The notes under the pieces were generated by a model. That model ran no database searches and was not told the DNA's origin. It was given only the letters and a program-made list of their open reading frames with translations. From positions 1 through 64,000 of the forward strand of contig LUPK01000041.1 of NCBI GenBank assembly GCA_001627335.1: 64,000 nt of DNA. Reading direction: 5' to 3'. This stretch comes from Nocardioides sp. REDSEA-S33_B3. GTDB lineage: Bacteria; Actinomycetota; Actinomycetes; Propionibacteriales; Nocardioidaceae. Of the stretch, positions 57,745 through 64,000 are shown in pieces. How positions within the stretch are numbered: the first letter of the stretch is position 1; each line of letters opens with the position of its first letter. A program made the position numbers and the translations under genes.

Positions 57745-58524
57745 GTGACCACCGACGACGAGCCCACGACCGCGAGGTCCGTGGGCTCGTCGCGTTCCCG
57801 GGGTCTTCCCCTGTGGGCCGAGACCCTGGTGCTGCTCGCCTCAGCGGTCGTGCTGGCCCTGCTCATCAAGACCGTGCTGGTGCAGGCCTTCTACATCCCG
57901 TCGGTCTCGATGGAGCCCGGGCTGCAGGAGGACGACCGCATCCTGGTCGAGAAGTGGTCCGGCTGGTTCGGTGGGGAGCCGGAGCGCGGCGACATCATCG
58001 TCTTCGAGGACCCGGGCGGCTGGCTGATCGCCGGCGAGGTGAGCGAGCCGGGCAACCCGGTCAGCTCCCTGATGGGGCGGATCGGGCTGCTGCCGACCGG
58101 GGGACACCTCGTCAAGCGCGTCATCGGGGTGCCCGGTGACGTCATCGAGTGCTGCGACTCCGAGGGGCGTCTCACCGTCAACGGCGTCGCCCTCGACGAG
58201 GACGCCTACGTCCTGGAGGACAAGGCCGTCCGCGGCTGTCGCGGCCCGATGACGGGCAACTGCGACTGGAGCGCCGGTCCGGTCCCGGAGGGCACCGTCT
58301 TCGTGATGGGCGACAACCGAGGCAACTCTGCCGACTCGACCGTCCACATGTGCCTGGACGGTGAGACCGAGTGCGTGCCGGGCGACGAGTTCGTGCCCAT
58401 GGACCTCATCACCGGGCGGCTGTGGCTGCGGGTGTGGCCGTTCTCCTCCTTCGGCGGCGTGGGCGGCACCGACGCCTTCGACGACGTGCCTGACCGCTCC
58501 GACGACGCCCCTGAGGCGTCCTAG
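57745..58524 (+). CDS. lepB: Signal peptidase I
   Basis: A 259-aa membrane protease. One N-terminal membrane helix (LWAETLVLLASAVVLALLI), then the catalytic Ser S55 in FYIPSVSMEP and the Lys K124 in HLVKRVIGVPGD. Further motif MGDNRGNSADS. It removes signal peptides on the outside of the membrane. GTG start. Confidence 0.95.
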   Translation: MTTDDEPTTARSVGSSRSRGLPLWAETLVLLASAVVLALLIKTVLVQAFYIPSVSMEPGLQEDDRILVEKWSGWFGGEPERGDIIVFEDPGGWLIAGEVSEPGNPVSSLMGRIGLLPTGGHLVKRVIGVPGDVIECCDSEGRLTVNGVALDEDAYVLEDKAVRGCRGPMTGNCDWSAGPVPEGTVFVMGDNRGNSADSTVHMCLDGETECVPGDEFVPMDLITGRLWLRVWPFSSFGGVGGTDAFDDVPDRSDDAPEAS

Positions 58525-58541
58525 CGGGTCCGGGACAGCTC

Positions 58542-59201
58542 GTGTCCGTCCTGCCCCGCGGAGCCACGGTCCGGCGAGACGCCGGTCCCTACGGCTACGA
58601 GCGCGCCCTGCGGCGCCACGGCGTGACGCACGTGGCCGGCGTCGACGAGGCCGGTCGCGGTGCCTGCGCGGGACCCCTGGTCGCGGGCGCGTGCATCCTG
58701 CCGCCCGGTCGCTCCGGCATCGTCCCCGGTCTGGCCGACTCCAAGCTGCTCGCCGCGGCCGCCCGGGAGCGCTGCTACGACCAGGTCGTCAAGCGGGCGC
58801 TCGCCTGGTCGGTGGTGGTCGTCTCGCACGAGGAGTGCGACCGGCTCGGCATGCACGTCGCCAACGTGGAGGCGCTGCGCCGGGCGGTGGCGCTGCTGCC
58901 GGTGGCCCCGGAGTACGTCCTCACCGACGGGTTCCCCGTGGACGGGCTCGGCGTCCCGGGCCTGGCCGTGTGGAAGGGCGACCGCGTGGCCGCGTGCATC
59001 TCGGCCGCGTCGGTCATCGCCAAGGTCACCCGCGACCGCCTGATGGACGACCTGGACGGTCAGTGGCCGGCGTACGACTTCAAGACGCACAAGGGCTACA
59101 TCACCGAGACCCACACCGCCGCCCTGGCCGAGCACGGGCCGTCGCCCGTGCACCGGATGCGGTTCGTCAACGTGCGACGTGCCGCGGGATTGGAGTCCTG
59201 A
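58542..59201 (+). CDS. rnhB: Ribonuclease HII
   Basis: A 219-aa endonuclease that cuts RNA in RNA-DNA hybrids. It has GVDEAGRGACAGPLV (D35, E36), GLADSK, an Asp in VLTDGFPV and AASVIAKVTRD. These are the metal ligands and the family ASVIAKV motif. GTG start, 17 bp after lepB. Confidence 0.96.
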   Translation: MSVLPRGATVRRDAGPYGYERALRRHGVTHVAGVDEAGRGACAGPLVAGACILPPGRSGIVPGLADSKLLAAAARERCYDQVVKRALAWSVVVVSHEECDRLGMHVANVEALRRAVALLPVAPEYVLTDGFPVDGLGVPGLAVWKGDRVAACISAASVIAKVTRDRLMDDLDGQWPAYDFKTHKGYITETHTAALAEHGPSPVHRMRFVNVRRAAGLES

Positions 59202-59229
59202 GTCGACCTCGGCGGCTAGGGTTCGGGTC

Positions 59230-59538
59230 GTGAGCGCCGAGGACCTCGAGAAGTACGAGACCGAGATGGAGCTGACGCTCTACCGGGAGTACCGCGACGT
59301 CGTCGGGATCTTCAAGTACGTCGTGGAGACCGACCGCCGCTTCTACCTGTGCAACCAGGTCGACGTGAAGGCGCGCACCGAGCAGGGCGACGTCTTCTTC
59401 GAGGTCTCGATGAGCGACGCGTGGGTCTGGGACATGTACCGCCCCGCCCGCTTCGCCAAGAACGTGAAGGTGCTGACCTTCAAGGACGTCAACGTCGAGG
59501 AGCTCCAGGCCTCCGACTTCGAGCCGCCCCAGTCCTGA
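59230..59538 (+). CDS. DUF2469 family protein
   Basis: A 102-aa cytosolic acidic protein, start SAEDLEKYETEMELTLYREYRDV; matches the DUF2469 family found directly after rnhB in many actinobacteria. Function unknown. GTG 59230. Aromatic-rich central part (YVVETDRRFYLCNQ). Confidence 0.9.
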   Translation: MSAEDLEKYETEMELTLYREYRDVVGIFKYVVETDRRFYLCNQVDVKARTEQGDVFFEVSMSDAWVWDMYRPARFAKNVKVLTFKDVNVEELQASDFEPPQS

Positions 59539-59702
59539 TCCGCCTCCCGTCGGCCGCGCCGACGACCGGCTGAGGGTGCGAACGGGTCGACCGTCTAGTC
59601 CACCTGGGCCATATTGCGTCACGAACCCCCACTTCCGACGTCCCCCTTCCGTACTGTGAGGGGCGGGAGAGACCGTCTCGGGTTTCGAAGTCGAGGTAGA
59701 GC

Positions 59703-60131
59703 ATGGTGACCTGGCGCCCGGCGCGGAGGGAGCGCGGTGCCGCGGCAGTCGAGTTCGCACTCGTCGTGCCGCTGCTGCTCACCCTTGTCTTCGGCATCAT
59801 CAGCTACGGCTACCTACTCAGCTTTCGCCAGTCCTTGAGTCAAGCGGCAGCCGAGGGGGCGCGTGCCGCCGCCGTGGCGCCGGCAACGTCGAATCGCCAG
59901 GCGATCGCCTTCGCGGCGGTGGGCTCGACACTCGACGCGACGTGCGCGGACGACGCCGACTTCTTGACGTGCTCGACCGCGAGTCCGCCGGGCTGTCGTT
60001 GTCTGGAGGTGAGCGTGCGCTGGGACTACGCCGCCGACCCGAGCAAGCCCAAGTTCGTGTTCGGGTTTGCCCTCCCTGAGACCTTGACGTACACCTCGAC
60101 GGTCCAGGTGAACCAGGTGGATGCCCCGTGA
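59703..60131 (+). CDS. TadE-like pilus/surface protein
   Basis: A 142-aa protein. A basic start (TWRPARRERGAA) followed by a hydrophobic helix (VEFALVVPLLLTLVFGIIS) fits the TadE/TadG pseudopilin type with a GA-AVEF processing-like site. The rest is outside the membrane. ATG 59703. Its stop overlaps the next start by 4 bp (GTGA). 164 bp of empty DNA lies upstream. Codon usage is less GC3-biased than the backbone genes. Confidence 0.82.
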   Translation: MVTWRPARRERGAAAVEFALVVPLLLTLVFGIISYGYLLSFRQSLSQAAAEGARAAAVAPATSNRQAIAFAAVGSTLDATCADDADFLTCSTASPPGCRCLEVSVRWDYAADPSKPKFVFGFALPETLTYTSTVQVNQVDAP

Positions 60132-62077
60132 CGGCCGTGTTCCAGGCGCTGACGCGGGCAGTGCGCCGCCGTGCCGCGACCCGAGACGAGGCCGGTGCCG
60201 TTGCGGTGATGGCTGCGGCCTTGGCCCTAGTGCTGCTGGTGAGCGCGGCGTTCGCGGTGGACCTCGGTCGCCAGCGCGTGGTCCGGGCCGACATGCAGGC
60301 CCTGGCCGATGTGGTCGCGTTGGATGCGGCCCGGGTCCTCGACGGTCGACCGGCCAGTCGGGTCCTGGCCCCGCTGCCGACGGACGGCCTGCCGTCGCTC
60401 AGTGCGGCGGTCTCCGCGTCCGTGGCGCGCAACGGAAGCTCGTTAGGGGAGATCGTGCGCGTCACTCCGACGCTGGTCTTCCTGACCTCGGACGGAAACG
60501 GTGCGATCGTGCCCGAGCGGGTCGGCGGCGCGCTCAAGCCGGTTCCTCCCGGTGCGGTGCCTGACGCTGTGCTGATCGAGGCCGTCGGTTCGATCGACTT
60601 CGGGTTCGCGCGGGTCATCGGGGTCGAGTCCGGCAGCGCCCGGCGAACCGCGATCGCTGACGCCCAGCCGGTGGCTTGCCTGGCAGTCGGCTCGTACGCT
60701 GCTGGCCTGGACACAGGCCAGTCCGTCCTGCTCAATGCGTTGCTCGGACGACTCCTGGGGTCGTCGGTCAACCTCAGCGCTGCCGGCTACCAGGGTCTGG
60801 CTGCCAGCGAGATCACGCTGCTCGAACTGATCGACGGCCTGCCGCTGGTGAATGTCGACACCCTGACGGTCGCCGACGCCGACCAGGTCCTCGCGACCGA
60901 GTTGAGCGTCGCGACGATCCTCGATGCCGCTGTCACCGCTCTGTCGACCTCGGACGACGAGGTCTCGGCGTCCGTACTCGCCGACCTTCGCGCGCTGGTC
61001 GCGAAGATCGGCGTGGCGGTCGACCTCGGACTTCTCGACGATCTGACGCTGGGAACGTTGTTGGGGATCACCCAAGGTGGACAGACGGCGCTGACCACCT
61101 CCGTCAACGTCCTGGACCTCGTGGTGGCCGCGGTGGAGGTCGCCAACGGGCAGTACGCCATCGATGTGCCCGATCTGGCGGTGAGCACCGGAGCACTGCC
61201 GGGTGGCCTGGGTGCCCTGTCGCCGGCGGTCGATGTCACCGGCACCGTGGGGGTCCTGCCGCGGCCCCGTCGGGGGTGCGGCCCGCGGGGCCTCAGGGTC
61301 AGGACCGCCGGTGTGGACGTGAACCTAGGGGTCGCCACGAGTGTGAACGCGGGGGCCGTGGGCGGCCTGCTGGGCTCCAACCCCCTGGCCAACCTTCGCA
61401 TCGACCCGGTGCGCGTCGACGTCGGCGTGAGCGCTGCGGAGTCCATTGCCACCCTGGTGGACATCAAGTGCGGCACAGCGGCGGGTCCGGCCGAAGCAGA
61501 GGGTATCGACGTGTCGGTGGCGTCGTCGTTGGCAGCCGCCACCGTGGGCTTGGCCCCAGTTCGGGTTCGGACTGACGTCCTGAGCATTCTCCCCGGAGCG
61601 CCCGCGGCCAGTCTGGACCTCTCGGTGTCGCTCGCCGGGCCGGTCCAGACGATGCAGCCGCCCTGGACTCCGGTTCAGCAGTTCCGCACCCCACCGCAGT
61701 CGTACGGGGACGCGTTGCGCTTCGGTTCCGGCGACCTCGTGAGCGGGCTGGTGCCCAGTAGCCTCGCCCTGCGGGTCAACGGCAGCGTTTCCGTCGCGGG
61801 CTACCCCGCGATTGCGATCACCGACGGTGCGGTGGATCTCGCTGGATTCGGGTTCCTCGCGCGCGAGGTCCTCGAACCCCTTCTGTCGGCGATCCTCACA
61901 GAGGTGACAGGTCGACTGCTGCCCGTGCTGGTCACGGCAGTTGTGAATCCCGCGCTTCAACTGGTCAATTGGCTTGTCGGAGACATCCTGGGACCGACGC
62001 TCGGCCTCACGGTGGCGGGCGCGGACGTCTTCCCCCTGCCGCGGCCATCCTGCAACTCGGTGGCGCTGCGCGGCTGA
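60128..62077 (+). CDS. Large TadG-like surface protein
   Basis: A 649-aa protein. An N-terminal helix (GAVAVMAAALALVLLVSAAFAVDLG) starts with the TadG-type segment DEAGAVAVM and is followed by about 600 exported residues rich in Leu, Val, Ser, Asp and Gly. I see no von Willebrand A metal site (DxSxS), so it is not a canonical vWA-type TadG. It has many short repeated beta-like segments (VDLG, VNLG, VNVLD, VDVGV) and few cysteines. GTG start overlapping the previous stop by 4 bp. The function is unknown; a pilus tip or cell-surface protein is likely. Confidence 0.75.
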   Translation: MTAVFQALTRAVRRRAATRDEAGAVAVMAAALALVLLVSAAFAVDLGRQRVVRADMQALADVVALDAARVLDGRPASRVLAPLPTDGLPSLSAAVSASVARNGSSLGEIVRVTPTLVFLTSDGNGAIVPERVGGALKPVPPGAVPDAVLIEAVGSIDFGFARVIGVESGSARRTAIADAQPVACLAVGSYAAGLDTGQSVLLNALLGRLLGSSVNLSAAGYQGLAASEITLLELIDGLPLVNVDTLTVADADQVLATELSVATILDAAVTALSTSDDEVSASVLADLRALVAKIGVAVDLGLLDDLTLGTLLGITQGGQTALTTSVNVLDLVVAAVEVANGQYAIDVPDLAVSTGALPGGLGALSPAVDVTGTVGVLPRPRRGCGPRGLRVRTAGVDVNLGVATSVNAGAVGGLLGSNPLANLRIDPVRVDVGVSAAESIATLVDIKCGTAAGPAEAEGIDVSVASSLAAATVGLAPVRVRTDVLSILPGAPAASLDLSVSLAGPVQTMQPPWTPVQQFRTPPQSYGDALRFGSGDLVSGLVPSSLALRVNGSVSVAGYPAIAITDGAVDLAGFGFLAREVLEPLLSAILTEVTGRLLPVLVTAVVNPALQLVNWLVGDILGPTLGLTVAGADVFPLPRPSCNSVALRG

Positions 62078-62303
62078 GCGTTCCGAGGTGACCGCGGTGC
62101 CGCCGCCAGCTCGGCCGAGATGATCACGCCTGGCCTTCCCTCGCTCCTGCCTCGAAGGCCCTCGAGGCACCGGGCGAGGGACAGATCTCAGCATGGATGA
62201 CTGGACCGGGGACCTCAGAACGGGCTGGATCGAAATCCTCAGCCGCCCAGCACAGAGGCCGATAGGCGACGCGGGGTCTTCGGGCTGCGGGAGGTGCCGG
62301 ACC

Positions 62304-62774
62304 GTGCAGGACCTGACCGTGTCGCGCTCACGACGCGCTTCGGAGGAGGGTGCAGTCGCCGTCGAGGCCGCCCTCGTCATCGCTGCTCTCCTGGTCCCGT
62401 TGCTCCTCGGAGTGGTCACCTGGGGCGACTACTTCTTCCGCGCCCAGCGGGTGGACACCCTGGCGCCGGGCGTCCCGGTGGGGGGTGTTGCCGGCGAGTT
62501 CACGTGCCAAGGGCTGAAAGACCGTGTGGCGAGCACTGTCGTGGACGTCGTCGGCGACCTCGACGCGAGTTTGGTCGGTATCGAAGTCAGCGACGTGACC
62601 GTGAGCGTGGTCGAGGTGCTGCCCGACGTGGGTGTCGTGGTCGACATCCACATCGAGACTCCACTCGTCGGGGGCCTGGCCTCCCTCATCCCCCTGCCGG
62701 GCGGCGGGTCGATCGTGACGGACTTCAGCCAGCGTCTCGAGGACGTGACCGTCACCGACGCGGTGTGCACATGA
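62304..62774 (+). CDS. TadE-like pseudopilin
   Basis: A 156-aa protein: basic N-terminus, GAVAVEAALVIAALLVPLLLG helix (shown in part), and a short exported domain with two cysteines (FTCQG and a final AVCT). GTG 62304 was chosen because a good GGGAGG site lies 9-14 nt upstream; an ATG at 62193 would add 37 residues without any such site and would not alter the frame. Together with the other locus genes it forms an operon. The end overlaps the next start (ATGA). Confidence 0.72.
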   Translation: MQDLTVSRSRRASEEGAVAVEAALVIAALLVPLLLGVVTWGDYFFRAQRVDTLAPGVPVGGVAGEFTCQGLKDRVASTVVDVVGDLDASLVGIEVSDVTVSVVEVLPDVGVVVDIHIETPLVGGLASLIPLPGGGSIVTDFSQRLEDVTVTDAVCT

Positions 62775-64000
62775 GCGCCCGGTCCCTCCCGCGCCGAGAG
62801 CGGAAGAACGAGCACGGCGCCATCGCGGTGCTGACGGCGCTGGTCAGTGTCGTCCTGCTGGTGGTCGCCGGCCTTGCCGTCGACATCGGCAACACCTGGG
62901 CACGTCGAGGACAGCTGCAGGTGCAGGCCGACCGAGCGGCGACGTACGCCGCCGCCTTCCTGCCCGCCGACAGCGCTGCTGACCAGCTGGAGCTGGCCAA
63001 GGGTGTCGCCTACTACTTCGCTTGCCACACGGTGTTGGGTCAACGGCAGCTCGACGCCTCGATCCCGGCGTGTCCCGCGGACGCCTCGTCCGTGACCTTG
63101 GACGCCTACGCCGACCGGCTGCTCGACGACGGGATGGTCACTTTCCCCGCCCGAAACCAGGTGAAGGTCGTGACGCCGTGGGCCCGCGTGGAGTTCGGGT
63201 TCGGTCAGGTGGCGGGCGCCGACGGCACGACCCAGCGGAAGTCTGCCACCGCGAGGGTGACCTCACCGGGAATGCTGGCGCCGATGGCTCTCTCGCTGGA
63301 CTGCTTGCTCGACGTCGGCGCCAACGTCCTGGGGGGGGCAGGAGTGCCGTTCGGCTACATCTCCACCACCCACCAGGGCGGCGGCACCGTCTCGGCCACC
63401 ACCACCTGGCCCTCTGCGATGAGCTACGCCGACGATCCCCGGCTCAATGGGATCGCTCCGGGCCGGATCCCCCAACAGCTCCTGGGCACCACGCCGACGG
63501 TCCAGGTGAGCGGCAGTCAGTGGCCGACGCTGGGCTCCCACCAGCGCTACGTCGTGGTCTTCCGCCAAGGCGAGGGACCCACTGCCGTGACCCAGGAGGT
63601 CACTGGGGCTCTCGTGCTCGACGGCGGTAACAACCGACGCCGGGCCGGCCATATCCCTGTGCCGGTTCCCGCGGCGGTGGCTGCGACCACCGGGAGCTGG
63701 CAGGTCAAGGTGGTGGTCGAGAACCTCACCACTCTTGGTGCTCCGGTCAGCCGTACCTACTCCTCAGACACCTCGACCTTCGACGTCGACGCGCTGGTGA
63801 CACCGACAGCTGTCTCCTGCGGACGTCTGCTCAAGTCACCTCGCGGTGGGACCCAGGCCAACATCAACTTCGTGCAGAACCTGCAGGAGGGCATCGACCA
63901 CTTGCTCAACCAGCATCCGAGCCTGGTCTCCCGGGGGACCAGCCTGAACAACCTCTCGCTCAGCCAGCTCACCACGCTCCTCGACCTCACCGAGTGCGCT
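62771..64000 (+). CDS. TadG-like membrane/exported protein, 3' end outside window
   Basis: An open frame of 410 codons with no stop before the right edge. Start MSARSLPRRERKNEHGAIAV, followed by a helix with VVLLVVAGLAVDIG and WARRGQLQVQADRAATYAA, which matches the Tad (PF13400) N-terminal signature. The rest is Thr/Ser/Val-rich exported sequence with scattered cysteines (CLLDVGANV, SCGRLL, a final TEC). ATG 62771 overlaps the stop of the previous gene by 4 bp. Partial at the 3' end. Confidence 0.75.
   Translation, partial: MSARSLPRRERKNEHGAIAVLTALVSVVLLVVAGLAVDIGNTWARRGQLQVQADRAATYAAAFLPADSAADQLELAKGVAYYFACHTVLGQRQLDASIPACPADASSVTLDAYADRLLDDGMVTFPARNQVKVVTPWARVEFGFGQVAGADGTTQRKSATARVTSPGMLAPMALSLDCLLDVGANVLGGAGVPFGYISTTHQGGGTVSATTTWPSAMSYADDPRLNGIAPGRIPQQLLGTTPTVQVSGSQWPTLGSHQRYVVVFRQGEGPTAVTQEVTGALVLDGGNNRRRAGHIPVPVPAAVAATTGSWQVKVVVENLTTLGAPVSRTYSSDTSTFDVDALVTPTAVSCGRLLKSPRGGTQANINFVQNLQEGIDHLLNQHPSLVSRGTSLNNLSLSQLTTLLDLTECA

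Noticed and set aside
62193..62303. Upstream ATG start for the TadE-like gene
   Set aside because: It would add 37 residues without a ribosome-binding site, while GTG 62304 has GGGAGG at proper spacing and gives the family-typical N-terminus.

Overview
The window is chromosomal DNA of a high-GC actinobacterium, most likely a member of the Nocardioidaceae (Nocardioides-like). This rests on the very high GC, the many GTG starts, ATGA/GTGA start-stop overlaps, a lysine-rich-tailed HU protein, the F420 gene cofC, zinc-type L28 and L32, and a gene order (ndgR-leuCD-hup ... thiL-rpmB-fakA-recG-rsmD-coaD ... rpmF-rnc-mutM-smc-ftsY-amtB-glnB-glnD-ffh-rpsP-rimM-trmD-rplS-lepB-rnhB) that follows the conserved Streptomyces/Nocardioides backbone. 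The genus is an inference from protein similarity recalled from memory.

Layout. (1) 1-5.3 kb: the 3' end of an insertion-sequence transposase, then a three-gene hydroxamate siderophore operon on the minus strand (desA-desB and a fused desC-desD), with a perfect 19-bp DtxR/IdeR-type iron box before its first gene. (2) 5.3-12.5 kb: two poorly characterised minus-strand genes, a PLP amino-acid racemase/aldolase coupled to a sugar-lactone oxidase, an FAH-family hydrolase, gltX and a CPBP membrane protease. (3) 12.5-16.9 kb: tRNA-Gln and tRNA-Glu, a YjbR-type gene, repeat-rich intergenic DNA, an LCP-type cell-wall protein and the alkylation-repair pair alkA (Ada-like) and ogt. (4) 16.9-24.4 kb: ndgR, shortened at its 3' end by a tandem repeat, then leuCD, hup, cofC, plsC, gpsA and a cystathionine gamma-synthase/lyase. 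(5) 24.4-28.7 kb: a peptidoglycan group with murF, a canonical ddl and a convergent Ddl-like paralogue that has lost a metal ligand, plus a DUF3515 lipoprotein and a stand-alone Lrp ligand-binding domain. (6) 28.8-45.4 kb: thiL, rpmB, fakA, recG, rsmD, coaD, a YceD protein, rpmF, rnc, mutM, a small coiled-coil protein, a probably 5'-truncated gene, an MFS exporter, smc, a thioesterase and a small membrane protein. (7) 45.5-53.3 kb: ftsY, amtB, two tandem PII genes, glnD, ffh and a NYN-type protein. (8) 53.3-59.5 kb: an amidohydrolase, then rpsP-KH-rimM-trmD(-GNAT)-rplS-lepB-rnhB-DUF2469. (9) 59.7-64 kb: an accessory locus of TadE/TadG-like surface proteins that runs off the right edge.

How the genes work together: ftsY, ffh and lepB form the protein-export set; rpsP, rimM, trmD, rplS, rsmD, rpmB, rpmF and the KH protein serve ribosome and tRNA maturation; amtB, the two PII proteins and GlnD form the nitrogen-sensing module; murF, ddl and LCP serve the cell wall; and alkA, ogt, mutM and recG repair DNA. 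The most unusual points are the NdgR truncation by a 22-bp tandem repeat, the TrmD-GNAT fusion, the duplicated PII gene, the Ddl-like paralogue without its metal-binding Asn, and the Tad-like locus. No stretch over 300 bases lacks a feature; the longest plain intergenic gaps (about 220 bp, before leuC, before rpsP and before 62304) are described under nearby entries.
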